A stretch of DNA of 64,000 bases from Rugalucina vietnamica (GCA_964017185.1 OZ024877.1:5310006-5374005), one strand, 5' to 3'; positions 22,633-33,327 are shown, counted from the first letter of the stretch. Notes: generated by a model not told the origin, from the sequence alone. Numbers and translations are program-made.

Positions 22633-22930
22633 TCAAACCATGTAAGAACAGTCTATGATAATTTTAATTTTAGTATCCGTAGTTTGGGAGGAAAAGTCTA
22701 TTTTGGTGGTTTCAAATAGCTCATAACACAGGTTACTCAGTATTGGTTTTCTAACAGTCTCTAAACCCTTGCAGAACAGCAGGAAATGTGACATTGTTTC
22801 ATCACCATGGTGGCACAGGAGACACGTTGGTTTCACATCTTTCTGATTGAACGCAGCACGATTTGTTTGTAACACATAGGAACCCACTGCAATCTTCAGC
22901 TTGGCCCTTACTCTGCTAGTATCTCTAGTT
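22633..22930 (-). pseudogene. LINE ORF2 C-terminal fragment
   Basis: Minus-strand translation reads STRDTSRVRAKLKIAVGSYV then LQTNRAAFNQKDVKPTCLLC, HHGDETMSHFLLFC and KGLETVRKPIL. The 'ILQxNRAxFNQ...PTCxLC...ExxxHFLxxC' pattern is the typical post-RT region of mollusc LINE proteins. It stays open for about 95 codons from an upstream stop. The RT domain itself is absent. Confidence 0.75.
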
Positions 22931-23403
22931 GATTACATAGTGGACGACTTTTTCCTAGAGATTACCGGTATCCGTCAACGTTGAGATAATTCAGTTGAGA
23001 TACTTGTTGCTGCACCAACAGTTTTCTCGCACCAGTAGTCGCAGATCCATTGAATCTTGATGAATCTTCAGTGCATCCAACACTCCAAAATAAGAACAAG
23101 AAGATGATGAGAATGATAGTCTCACATGTATCTGAAGTAATTTTACAGGACTTTATACAATGTTATTTTACAGACATTATTAAATGTTATTTTACCTCGG
23201 TTTTTGGAGTGGGAATGTTTTTCTGATTGCGCCTTTTCCTGATCTTTGCCTACTTGTACCTTTTTCTTCAAAACATGAACTGTAAATAGCACTTTAATTG
23301 TATATACACCCCATTAACTTTTATAGACCTCAACAAACTTTTGTGTCCAAAAACTTTTACATGCTTTTATATATGGCATGGTTCTCCTATGCAGGAGGAA
23401 GTA

Positions 23404-24028
23404 TTAACTGTTAAGAAGTCACAGATTACTCCCACAATTATTGCACCAATATCACATACATGTATCACATACATGTACTTCTACTCACAAGCTACATTTC
23501 TGTTTTTGTAGGGCTAGTGATAATGAATTTTCTTGCGTCATTTTATTTGCTACTGTTTAATGAAAATAACATTTTAATAACTTGTTGGTCTTTCACTTTA
23601 GAAAGGTAATTGACCCAGTTAAAAGGTCAGACTCTGCACAGCTTCCTGTAATTGAAAACCAATAGGTTGCTGAAGCTACATCTCCTCAAAATGAGGGAAA
23701 TTCTGAGCTTGCGGTATACAGTACACACAACTGTTTTGAAACAACCTGTGACTGTCTTGTGAGAAAAAAGTAAGAAAAAAGGCACAGGAAATGATACAAT
23801 TAAAATTAAATCCTAACTAAGACACAAGGTAGGAAAGAAAATACAGCACAAACATGTTACATGTAAGTGATTTTAGTGTTTATTGACCTTGTTTTTAGTC
23901 CGAATCTCCAGTAAAGCCAGTAAGTCTTGAGAATGTATACAGCTCAGTTTGAGATGCAGGCTATCAGTTTGCTTAAAAAGATTTTCTCATGACACAAATC
24001 ATAACATTTTATTTTCCTTCATTGCAGG
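23404..24028. other. Probable intron upstream of the zinc-finger gene
   Basis: No coding signal or repeat. It ends in an acceptor (CTTCATTGCAG, about 24028), suggesting that a non-coding first exon of the zinc-finger gene lies upstream. Confidence 0.45.
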
Positions 24029-24105
24029 TCAACAGTGAATGACAAAAGTTGTCTCGAATATCTGACCCGTAATCAAAGGATGTAACGACAACAACAAATT
24101 TGAAA

Positions 24106-24189
24106 ATGACTCAAGACAATGACACTGACTGCTGTAAACATGAAGTAGAAATGCTCGTAAATTTAATGGAAGTTAAATTTAGTAGCTAA
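24106..24189 (+). CDS. Upstream ORF of the zinc-finger gene
   Basis: ATG ACT CAA ... AGC TAA, 27 residues (MTQDNDTDCCKHEVEMLVNL then MEVKFSS), inside the leader between the acceptor at 24028 and the main start. Its stop is separated from the main ATG by a single base, a geometry compatible with termination-reinitiation. Whether it is translated is unknown. Confidence 0.45.
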   Translation: MTQDNDTDCCKHEVEMLVNLMEVKFSS

Positions 24190-24190
24190 A

Positions 24191-26431
24191 ATGGCCTCAA
24201 ATAATGAAACAAACATTCAGACAATATCAGACATTGAGAAAATATCAGACACTGAAACTGCTGTACATGAACGTCATGTTGAACTTGTAAAGGATGAACA
24301 GAAGGCTGCTGTTTGGTACACACAATGTACGGAGTGCTCCATGCATTACAATGATCAGGAAAGTTTACAGAGATGTTTACGCACACACAGCTCTGATTCT
24401 GAGGTGCGTACGGCCGTTTTCAAATGTAAAAACTGCGAGACTGAGCTGACCTGGTCACGACACATCCTGAAGCATATGATGGTGCTGTCAGGTGAGAAGT
24501 CATACTTGTGTGGGGTCTGTGCAAAGTCGGTGTCACTAGAGGACATGGATAACCATTCTCATGATGGAACTCTTCTGATCTGTGGTGTATGCGAAGCCCA
24601 GTGCCATACAGAACAGGAACTTGAGATTCATTGTACTTCACATCATGCGAAAGATACCAAGGGTGGTATCAGTTTTTATCGTGCTGGTAAAAGAGCAGAA
24701 CGAAAGAGGTCTCAGAAAAGCCCTGTTTCTCGGAGCAATAGCATGGAAAATGATCTTCATAACCCTCTACGTATACGCATGGAGAATGAGCTGAAGGATT
24801 TCTATCATCGCCTCCGAACACAGATGCTGACAAAGACGAGTACCATCACTTCAGCTGAAAGTGAAGCACATTTGCAAAGTCAAAATAAAAGGCTGAAAAC
24901 TGTGGGTTTGTTTAGATGTAGGGACTGTGGCCTACAGTTCAAAGAGGAGGCTGTTCTTAAAATTCATAGTCTTGTACATGGTGTTAGTCTTGATCAAGTT
25001 AATGAAGCAACGGCTACACTTGCTAAGGCCCAGGGAGTCAGTTCCTCAGGTTACCCTGGACAAGCAACAGGAGCAGTCGCTCAAGGTGGGAAAAATGGTG
25101 AATCTCCACTTCAGGATGACCAGTGTACAATATTGTGCGGTATTTGTGGTCAGGTTTTCACTAGTGAAGAGCAAGTTAGAACTCACTGCCTAATGCATAC
25201 CAGAGAACTCACTAATCAGTCTAAAGCTATTAATCAAAATTCAACCAAAGATGATGGCAAAAATGTCTTCGACAACCAGAGTCTTATTCTTGCCAGTAAA
25301 GATAAGGAAAAGAAAAATACTCTTCAGACAGAACCTGCTGAAGCAATGGACCTCAGTGCCTCGGGTTCTGGACGTAAACATCTCCCTAGCAGTATTGAGC
25401 AACTGAAACTCCTCAGGAGTATTCTAGAAAACAATGGCATTATCTCTAGTTCAGACAAGACTCAATATGAAAATGTTGAATCTAATCAGTATGAAAGTGT
25501 TTCAAATGAAACCCCTGAAGCAATGGACCTAAGTGCCTCCGGTTCTGGAAGATTTGAAAAGTCACAGTTTGTGGAAACATCTAAGGAACAGAATAATGAG
25601 ATTTACCAGGTTGAAGTCATTACGGGTTGTTCTCCTGAACATACAATTACTGAGGTTGAAACATTAGAAACACAAACAAAACCCAAAGACACAGTTACGG
25701 TAACAGTTACACAGGAAGAAGGGGACAATGTTGTGGAGTGTTACATCGTTGGCGAAGAAACCCCACAGGAGGAGTATGTTGGCACGGTCTCATCCGAGTC
25801 ACAGGAGGGTTACGTTGCCACGGTTTCATCAGAGTCACAGGAAGGGTATGTTGCCACGGTTTCAGCGGAGGTGTTGGATGATCAGGACAAGGTGGATACT
25901 GACATACAAGAAACACAAGCTGCCACAGATGCCATAATTACTGAGGAGAATAATGTAGTCAGTGATGTTACTCAGGAAAATGGTCTGCAAAGTGAATCGG
26001 TCAGCAATAGTGTAAGAACTCCCCACTATTGTAATGTCTGTTCTGAGACATTTGCGACTGAAGAATCCCTGTATGTTCATTATAGAGTGCACGATATACC
26101 AACATTGGCTAAGAAAGACCCGAGCCCTTGTGAACTTGAGTTAGTTAAGGACAATCTTGAAACACACTTAGCAGAGCATATGGGACAGAGTTGTGAAATT
26201 TGTTTCAAACCTCATGAAGCAATGGAGCATTTAATAAAACACTCGGTTCATAATTGTTGTTTCTGTGACTCGTGTTTTTGTAAGATTGAGAGTCTGGAGA
26301 AGCATATGTACACGCTTCACAAGAGGAGAATTAGGTACACGTGTGAGAAATGTGGTGGCAAGTATAACTGGCTTTATCACCTCCAGGAGCATATGCTGAT
26401 GCATTCAGCAGGGGAGACGACCACGCCATAA
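24191..26431 (+). CDS. C2H2 zinc-finger protein, 746 aa
   Basis: Probable nuclear DNA-binding regulator encoded by one uninterrupted coding exon. About ten C2H2-type fingers lie in two blocks: N-terminal pairs at C46/C49, C79/C82, C107/C110, C131/C134, C243/C246 and C316/C319, and C-terminal C614/C617, C668/C671, C692/C695 and C718/C721 with H734/H738. Several are degenerate (unusual spacing or a missing His), and linkers are not the TGEKP type, so only some may bind DNA. The acidic, Ser/Thr-rich middle (340-610) contains EAMDLSASGSGR twice (residues 384-395 and 443-454), resembling a CtBP-type DLS motif, and a 12-residue unit (EGYVATVSSESQ) three times in tandem (528-560). The start is the first ATG after the uORF stop; AAAATGG is a fair context. 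No ortholog is recognised. Confidence 0.93.
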   Translation: MASNNETNIQTISDIEKISDTETAVHERHVELVKDEQKAAVWYTQCTECSMHYNDQESLQRCLRTHSSDSEVRTAVFKCKNCETELTWSRHILKHMMVLSGEKSYLCGVCAKSVSLEDMDNHSHDGTLLICGVCEAQCHTEQELEIHCTSHHAKDTKGGISFYRAGKRAERKRSQKSPVSRSNSMENDLHNPLRIRMENELKDFYHRLRTQMLTKTSTITSAESEAHLQSQNKRLKTVGLFRCRDCGLQFKEEAVLKIHSLVHGVSLDQVNEATATLAKAQGVSSSGYPGQATGAVAQGGKNGESPLQDDQCTILCGICGQVFTSEEQVRTHCLMHTRELTNQSKAINQNSTKDDGKNVFDNQSLILASKDKEKKNTLQTEPAEAMDLSASGSGRKHLPSSIEQLKLLRSILENNGIISSSDKTQYENVESNQYESVSNETPEAMDLSASGSGRFEKSQFVETSKEQNNEIYQVEVITGCSPEHTITEVETLETQTKPKDTVTVTVTQEEGDNVVECYIVGEETPQEEYVGTVSSESQEGYVATVSSESQEGYVATVSAEVLDDQDKVDTDIQETQAATDAIITEENNVVSDVTQENGLQSESVSNSVRTPHYCNVCSETFATEESLYVHYRVHDIPTLAKKDPSPCELELVKDNLETHLAEHMGQSCEICFKPHEAMEHLIKHSVHNCCFCDSCFCKIESLEKHMYTLHKRRIRYTCEKCGGKYNWLYHLQEHMLMHSAGETTTP

Positions 26432-26649
26432 TCATCTGCAGAGAATAGAGACAAAGAGTTAATGCAAGAGTTGCTGTTTGTGTCATGTTGAACATTGTTG
26501 AGGGAAGAAATCAAGACTGGAGGAAATTAGAATTGGCTTATGGAGAAAACTGCCACAACTTTCTAAATTCTTGTACATGGTCATTGATTCTGAATTTGCA
26601 ATTCAGTTGTGAGTACTGCAGAAGCTGAGAAAGTAGAAAATACAGCCTT

Positions 26650-26658
26650 GGAATAAAT
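26650..26658 (+). terminator. Polyadenylation signal candidate
   Basis: GGAATAAATAAT about 220 bp after the zinc-finger stop contains AATAAA. The spacing is plausible for the 3' UTR end. Confidence 0.5.
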
Positions 26659-26875
26659 AATTTAAGTCAGTCATGGTACTTGTATTTTGAATAATGATAG
26701 AATTTTAAGTAGTTTTCCAAGAAAACCTGTTTTGCAGGATTTCTGACCAGGTCTGAATCAAACCAGGGTCTGAGGTTATAAAAATATTTTCATGCTCAAC
26801 TTAGCTGAGCATGAAATTTTAACTGCTCATGATTACTGAAATAAGTCAAATTGTTAGAAACATCTGGTTTAATTA

Positions 26876-28294
26876 TAACCCCCGCATTTATGCCGACGGG
26901 TATATAGTTATACCCCCGGCATTTATGCCGATGGGTATATAGTTTTCGCTTTTCCGTTCGTCCGTTCGTATTTTCGTTAGTTCGTTGGTTCGTTAGTTCA
27001 GTTAAAATGTCAAAGTTTTGGTTAAAGTTTCTCTGCTGGTGTATATCTCATGAACTAAACATCAGAAACCATTCATATTTGGACTATAGGTACCCTATAG
27101 GGTTGGTTTTGTTTCTATGAGTTTGGACCCCAGGGTCCATGCCCGGGGGTGGGGCTAGAGTTCAAAATCTAGGTCACCTTTAATTTGTGTCAAATTTTTG
27201 GTTAAAGTTTCTCTATTGGTGTATATCTCATTAACTATATATCAGAAACTATTCATATTTGGACTAAAGGTACCCTATAGGGATAGCTTTGTTTCTATGA
27301 TTTTGGACCCCAGGGTCCATGCCCGGGGGTGGGGCTAGAGTTCAAAATCTAGGTCACCTTTAATTTACGTCAAAGTTTTGGTTAAAGTTTCTCTATTGGT
27401 GTATAGCTCATGAACTAAATATCAGAAACCATTCATATTTGGACTATAGGTACCCTATAGAGTTGGCTTTGTTTCTATGATTTTGGACCCCAGGGTCCAT
27501 GCCCGGGGGTGGGGCTAGAGTTCAAAATCTAGGTCACCTTTTATTTGTGTCAAAGTTTTGGTTAAAGTTTCTCTATTGGTGTATATCTCATGAACTAAAT
27601 ATCAGAAACCATTCATATTTGGACTTTAGGTACCCTATAGGGTTGGCTTTGTTTCTATGAGTTTGGACCCCAGGGTCCATGCCCGGGGGTGGGGCTAGAG
27701 TTCAAAATCTAGGTCACCTTTAATTTGCGTCAAAGCTTTGGTTAAAGTTTCTCTATTGGTGTATATCTCATGAAGTATATATCAGAAACCATTCATATTT
27801 GGACTATAGGTACCCTATAGGGTTAGCTTTGCTTCTATGGTTTTGGACCCCAGGGTCCATGCCCGGGGGTGGGGCTAGAGTTCAAAATCTAGGTCACCTT
27901 TAATTTGCGTCAAAGTTTTGGTTAAAGTTTCTCTAGTGGGGTATATCTCATGAGCCAATCATCAGAAGCCATTCATATTTGGACTATAGGGTATAGGGTT
28001 GGGTCCATGTTGCGGGTGGGGGGAGGGAGGGGGCGCTTGAGTTCAAGATCTAGGACATCAATAATTTTATTATTACTATTATTTTTTTTTAATTTAGACT
28101 GACATTCTATTTTCATTTTCCATCTAGGACTGATGCACACTTCTATAAAGTATTTGATAAGGGTACTGTCTTTTGTTCGGGATTTGTGATTCAATGTCAG
28201 GGGTGTACATGTGCTGGGTGGTTGTGGGAGGGAGAAGGAGGACTGGGTGACCACCAGCCGGGGGTATACGTGCCTCTCAAGGCACTTTTTCTAG
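26876..28294 (+). mobile_element. Helentron/HINE copy H2, with a doubled 5' end
   Basis: The 5' terminal block (TATACCCCCGGCATTTATGC) occurs twice in tandem (26876-26907 and 26909-26942). It is followed by a TTCGTTCG-type microsatellite, five to six 180-bp core monomers (26995-27990), a unique segment, subterminal GCCGGGGGTATA, the hairpin and CTAG at 28291-28294. The 1-kb hairpin-containing segment found in H1 and H3 is shortened here. Confidence 0.85.
26995..27990 (+). repeat. Tandem 180-bp core monomers of H2
   Basis: About 5.5 units, inverse of the array at 4690-5830. Individual units differ by point changes (e.g. CCCTATAGGG / CCCTATAGAG). Confidence 0.93.
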
Positions 28295-29425
28295 TTTTCG
28301 CTTTTCCGTTCGTCCGTTCGTATGTTCGTTAGTTCGTTGGTTCGTTAGTTCAGTTAAAATGTCAAAGTTTTGGTTAAAGTTTCTCTGCTGGTGTATATCT
28401 CATGAACTAAATATCAGAAACCATTCATATTTGGACTATAGGTACCCTATAGGGTTGGCTTTGTTTCTATGAGTTTGGACCCCAGGGTCCATGCCCGGGG
28501 GTGGGGCTAGAGTTCAAAATCTAGGTCACCTTTAATTTGCGTCAAAGTTTTGGTTAAAGTTTCTCTATTGGTGTATATCTCATGAACTAAATATCAGAAA
28601 CCATTCATATTTGGACTATAGGTACCCTATAGGGTTGGCTTTGTTTCTATGAGTTTGGACCCCAGGGTCCGTGCCCGGAGGTGGGGCTAGAGTTCAAAAT
28701 CTAGGTCACTTTTAATTTGCTTCAAAGTTTTGGTTAAAGTTTCTCTATTGGTGAACTAAATATCAGAAACCAATCATATTTGGACTATAGGTACCCTATA
28801 GGGTTGGCTTTGTTTCTATGATTTTGGACCCCAGGGTCCATGCCCGGGGGTGGGGCTAGAGTTCAAAATCTAGGTCACCTTTAATTTGCGTCAAAGTTTT
28901 GGTTAAAGTTTCTCTAGTGGGGTATATCTCATGAGCCAATCATCAGAAGCCATTCATATTTGGACTATAGGTACCCTATAGGGTATAGGGTTGGGTCCAT
29001 GTCGTGGGGGGGGGGAGGGGGGAGGGGGCGCTTGAGTTCAAGATCTAGGACATCAATACTTTTATTACTACTATTATTTTTTTTTTTTTTTATTTAGACT
29101 GACATTCTATTTTCATTTTCCATCTAGGACTGAGGACCTGACCCTCAATGTCTGTGATTAAGTCCTAGATGGAGTACACAAGTCAGCTCTGTGTACTGCT
29201 CTAAAGAAGATGTGTCAATCTAAAAACTACACTTCCTCATGTCTGTGGTCAAAGTGCTTTAGAATGCACACTTCTATAAAGTATTTGATAAGGGTACTGT
29301 CTTTTGTTCGGGATTTGTGATTCAATGTCAGGGGTGTACATGTGCTGGGTGGTTGTGGGAGGGAGAAGGAGGACTGGGTGACCACCAGCCGGGGGTATAC
29401 GTGCCTCTCAAGGCACTTTTTCTAG
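28295..29425 (+). mobile_element. Helentron/HINE copy H3, head-to-tail with H2
   Basis: Starts directly after the CTAG of H2 with TTTTCGCTTTTCCGTTCG. It therefore lacks the 5' TATACCCCC block but keeps the microsatellite, about three core monomers (28345-28990; one has an internal deletion near 28750), the segment with the TCCTAGATGG hairpin, subterminal GCCGGGGGTATA, the 3' hairpin and CTAG at 29422-29425. Confidence 0.85.
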
Positions 29426-29461
29426 TTAATTAAAATTTAGTTATTTATCCTGCTAATAAAT

Positions 29462-29695
29462 GAGCCAACTGGTGGGAAAACCGACAGTGTGGTTTCCGAC
29501 CCGGTCCAACACAAACCGACCTGTACAGCTACAGAAGCAAGCTAGAAGCTTGGAATTTTGGAGTTAAGTAGAGGAGGCATTGTACTACCCTAGTAGCGAA
29601 AACAAAGGCGCTGATCAGCTTCGCGGTTACCCTGAAGCTGATCTGCGCCTTTGTTTTCGCCTATGCAAATTGTTGGTTTTCCCATGAGGCTGCTC
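29462..29695 (+). mobile_element. Family A MITE, copy A3
   Basis: Full copy, duplication AAAT (29458-29461, 29696-29699), inserted in family B. Core palindrome at about 29600-29660. Confidence 0.92.
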
Positions 29696-29858
29696 AAATG
29701 TTAATATGCCTTAGTTCCATTGTTGACATTTTAACATTTATGAGCAGGATGAAGTTCATACTCAGTTGAGTTGAGCACAGAGAAAGTTATATAACCTCAG
29801 AGCCGGGTGTGGCCCTCACAGATTAAGAAAATAGTGGGATAATGGAACTGTACTACAT

Positions 29859-30092
29859 GAGCCGCCTCATGGGAAAACCAACAATCTGCATAGGCGAAAA
29901 CAAAGGCGCAGATCAGCTTTGCGGTAACCGCGAAGCTGATCAGCGCCTTTGTTTTCGCTACACGGATAGTACAATTCCTCCACTTTCTAAATTCAAAATT
30001 TCCACCTTCTAGCCATCTTATGTGCTTGTACAGCCCGGTTTGTGTAGGACCTGTTCAGAAACCATATTGTTGGTTATCCCACGAGGCGGCTC
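29859..30092 (-). mobile_element. Family A MITE, copy A4
   Basis: Full copy in reverse orientation (core near the left end), duplication ACAT (29855-29858, 30093-30096). Confidence 0.93.
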
Positions 30093-30340
30093 ACATGTAT
30101 ATTAGTAGCCAGAATGAAGGTGCTGATCTGCAACATAGTAACACTGCTGATTTATACCTTTGTTTTTCGAAAAGCAGGTTTTCTAAAATAAAAATGGCCT
30201 TTTACAGCCCTATTATGTTAGATTGTTTCATTTGTTTAAAAGTTACTGATTTTGAACGTTGTTAGATTTATACAAATTAAGGTGGCGCAGTGTGTAGATT
30301 TGAGTTAATGTTAAAGTTGAAGCATTGAGTACTATAACTT

Positions 30341-30575
30341 GGGCCGCGACGCGAGAAAACCGGTCTTCGGGATTTCCGACCAGGTCCGACACAAACCGGC
30401 CTGTACAGTCTCAGAAAAGAGCTAGAAGCTTGAAATTTCGGATTTAAGAAGAAGAGGAAGTGTACTATCCGTGTAGCGAAAACAAAGGCGCTGATCAGCT
30501 TCGCGGTTACCGCGAAGCTGATCTGCGCCTTTGTTTTCGCATAGGCAAAAATCCCGTTTTCTCACGATGCGGCTC
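30341..30575 (+). mobile_element. Family A MITE, copy A5
   Basis: Full copy, duplication ACTT (30337-30340, 30576-30579). Ends are of the GCGACGCGAGAAAACCGG / CCGTTTTCTCACGATGCGGC subtype, shared with A13 and A15. Confidence 0.93.
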
Positions 30576-30900
30576 ACTTAGTATAAGTTAGGAAATGTTC
30601 ATGTGAAATTTATGCACTAGTCATTTGTATACGGGCAACGGCTCATCAGTCTCGGGGAATAGTTGGGACATTGACTGCAGGGACACTTATTTGGTAAAAC
30701 TCCTGCTTATTTCCCCTGCTGTCTGCTATGTTTTTATTGCACTACTGTTTTTGCAAATATAATGCAATTCCCGGGCAGTTACCCCACGCTGGGGGACAAA
30801 ATCCCCAGTCATTTCCATGGCTATCCCCCATCCTCCCCATGGGTTATTCCACTAGTTCTCAATTTTTCTCATGAACATGTTTTAACTTACAGTACTATTT
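30576..30900. other. No gene recognised
   Basis: Short spacer between two MITEs, with CCCC-rich patches (30770-30840) and no ORF of note. Confidence 0.4.
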
Positions 30901-31134
30901 GAGCCGCCTAGTGGGAAAACCAACAATGTGGTTTCCGAACAGGTCCGACACAAACCGACCTGTACAAGCACAGAAAAGAGCTAGAAGCTTGAAATTTCGG
31001 ATTAAAGTAGAAGAGGAATTGTACTATCCAAGTAGCGAAAACAAAGACGCTGATCAGCTTCGCGGTTACCGCGAAGCTGATCTGTGCCTTTGTTTTCGCC
31101 TATGCAGATTGTTGGTTTTCCTATGTGGCGGCTC
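30901..31134 (+). mobile_element. Family A MITE, copy A6
   Basis: Full copy, duplication ATTT (30897-30900, 31135-31138). Its translation gives the spurious 130-codon ORF 30899-31291. Confidence 0.93.
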
Positions 31135-31597
31135 ATTTATGTCTGATAATTATGTACTGTCACTAGTTAATGATTTTTGTATTTTGTTAAATTTGCCTTT
31201 TGTAGCTGTTAACCAGAAGTGCCTTAATAATAGGCAGGTCACTTGTTCAAATATTTTTTGTGAATTGGTACAAAGCTGCTTAATGTTATAAATTGAAAAT
31301 TCAAATCTAAATTTTAAACACGGTAAAGGCAGCAGATTTTGCATTCATGCACACCGATCATGTTCTTTTACTGTCATTCATATTCCTGATTTTTCGGGTT
31401 TTTTTTGTGAGCACATTTGTGACTATCAGAAATATTTCCTCCTTCGAAAACTTTGATTTTATAGCTGACAGAGAAATATAGAGTAGGCTAAACAGCCCTC
31501 AATAGCTTAAAACTTCAGTATAGGTGAAATGAGCAGGCAAAATGGAAAAAGGCTAACTGGGAACATCCCCATGGTAGAGTAATTGCACATACATGTA
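31135..31597. other. No gene recognised
   Basis: AT-rich spacer without repeats or plausible exons. Confidence 0.4.
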
Positions 31598-32076
31598 ATA
31601 TCGTTGGTCTCGTTACAAAATGCCGTACCTGCATTTTGACAACTTTTCAGGAGAAGCAAAAAACTGTTTTTATCAAAATTCCGAAACTTAAAAATTTTCT
31701 CAAAATGCCGAAAAGACTATTCAAAATACCGAAACTGCAAAACAAATCAACTTAAAATCACTTAATTACATGTCTAACGCATTTACTTACCTCAAATTTA
31801 TGTTTCTGTAAACATTTAAATTTAACATTACTTTTCCTTCAACATATTTATTCCGTCCAAATGCAGATTCGGCTTTTTGGACAATGCAGTTTCGGCATTT
31901 TGAATCACCACTCGCAGTTCGGCATTTTATCACATGGCATTTTCCCCACTTTCTGATTGGCTAGAAGACCAGGTATCAGCGCTGTGGGACGCGGGAGTCT
32001 GTAATAAGGCCAAAAAGCCGAAAAAAAATTTTTCACAAAAGTGCGGGTTCAGCATTTTGTAACGAGGCCGACGATA
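31598..32076. mobile_element. Foldback element with AAAATGCCGAA motifs
   Basis: Ends ATATCGTTGGTCTCGTTACA and TGTAACGAGGCCGACGATAT are inverse repeats continuing into AAAATGCCG / CAGCATTTTG. AAAATGCCGAA or its inverse (TTCGGCATTTT) recurs about eight times inside. No ORF, no clear target duplication. Confidence 0.75.
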
Positions 32077-32198
32077 TGTATACATTTCTTGGTGATCCTT
32101 AGTCTATTAATGTTCTTGGTTGTAGCTAGTCTCTTTAAATGAGCTACTAATGACAGGTTTGTTTACCACAATGCTCATGTTCAGTGTACATACCATTT

Positions 32199-32431
32199 GA
32201 GCCGCTTGTGGGAAAACCAACAATGTGGTTTCCGAACAGGTCTGATACAAACCGACCTGTACAAGCACAGAAAAGAGCTAGAAGCTTGAAATTTCGGATT
32301 TAAGTAGAAGAGGAATTATACTATCCGAGTAGCGAAAACAAAGGTTCTGATCAGCTTCATGGTTACCGTGAAGCTGATCTGCGTCTTTGTTTTCGCATAT
32401 ACAGTTTGTTGATTTTCCCATGAGGCAGCTC
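32199..32431 (+). mobile_element. Family A MITE, copy A7
   Basis: Full copy, duplication ATTT (32195-32198, 32432-32435). The core is mutated (TTCATGGTTACCGTGAAG) but still palindromic. Confidence 0.92.
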
Positions 32432-32435
32432 ATTT

Positions 32436-32956
32436 ATGCAGCATGAGAAAACATTTTTGGAAAAAAATGGGAAAAGAAAGGTGCAGATTAGTTGCATGGA
32501 AAAAAAAGCATCTTATTAGTGCCTGAAATTTGATACATAGTAAAATCCAAATTTAAAGCATATGGTCACCTTCTGTTGGTGTACAGCCCATTTGGTGCTG
32601 CCCATTTTATGTTATCTAACTAATTGAAATGCCTTTGCATCATGCAACTCACAGTCACATGCATAGAATGTCATGTACATGTACTCAATTAGGTAGGGTA
32701 AAATATTCCAATCATATTAACACCCTTGGTGCTGGAGATTTATTACATACATATTTGTGTTTACAATGTTTGTGCTATAAATGGCCTCATAAAATTCATG
32801 TACATACATACATGTACATAAATAGTTATGTGTTGCAGGGAATAGATATATATATGTATAATAATTCTAAACGTTGTTGCATGTACAATTTTGCTTTTGT
32901 GACAATTTAAAGTGGTAGCTAGAGAATGAACTATGCACTAGCACAGCATTATAATT
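32436..32956. other. No gene recognised
   Basis: AT-rich spacer with ATGTACATACATACATG-type short repeats (about 32800). ORF 32629-32910 is featureless. Confidence 0.4.
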
Positions 32957-33190
32957 GAGCCGTCTCGTGGGAAAACTAACAATGTGGTTTTCGAACAGGT
33001 CTGACACAAATCAGGCTGTACAAGCAAAGAAAAGAGCTAGAAGCTTGAAATTTTGAATTTAAGTAGAAGAGGGATTGTACTATCCGAGTAGCGAAAACAA
33101 AGGCGCTGATCAGCTTCGCGGTTACCGCGAAGCTGATCTGGGCCTTTGTTTTCACCTATGCAGATTCTTGGTTTTCCCACGAGGTGGCTC
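32957..33190 (+). mobile_element. Family A MITE, copy A8
   Basis: Full copy; flanks AATT / ATAT no longer match, so the duplication has decayed. Confidence 0.92.
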
Positions 33191-33327
33191 ATATGAAGCT
33201 AATTCTCAGATTATTTCCTAGTAGTGACTTAGTAATAATTGTAGTGTACTTAGCTGGAGGCATTTCACCTCAGTTTGATTTTAAGGTACTTGTTTGTATT
33301 GAGGTTTAATGTCTCAGTCTCAGTCAA

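Larger units (their letters stand above)
20829..23403. mobile_element. Foldback element F1, host of two nested insertions
   Basis: Left arm CCTCTTGCATAGGAGAACCA (20829) continues, after the LTR insertion, at 22317-22525. The right arm (23095-23397) is its inverse, sharing CATATATAAAAGCATGTAAA, AAAGTTAATGGRGTGTAT, TTTACAGTTCATG and TCAGATACATGTGAGACT. TTAA lies near both outer ends. The centre (22526-23095) holds a LINE remnant. The original element was about 1.1 kb before insertions. Confidence 0.78.
26768..29801. mobile_element. Family B MITE, split by three later insertions
   Basis: Left half 26768-26875 (GAGGTTATAAAAATATTTTC, GCTCAACTTAGCTGAGCATG). Middle piece 29426-29461 (TTATCCTGCTAATAAATG). 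Right half 29696-29801 (AACATTTATGAGCAGGATGA, then CAGTTGAGTTGAGCACAG and TATATAACCTC). Read together they match B copies at 36754-37562. The gaps are filled by the helentron array and family A copy A3. Confidence 0.82.
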
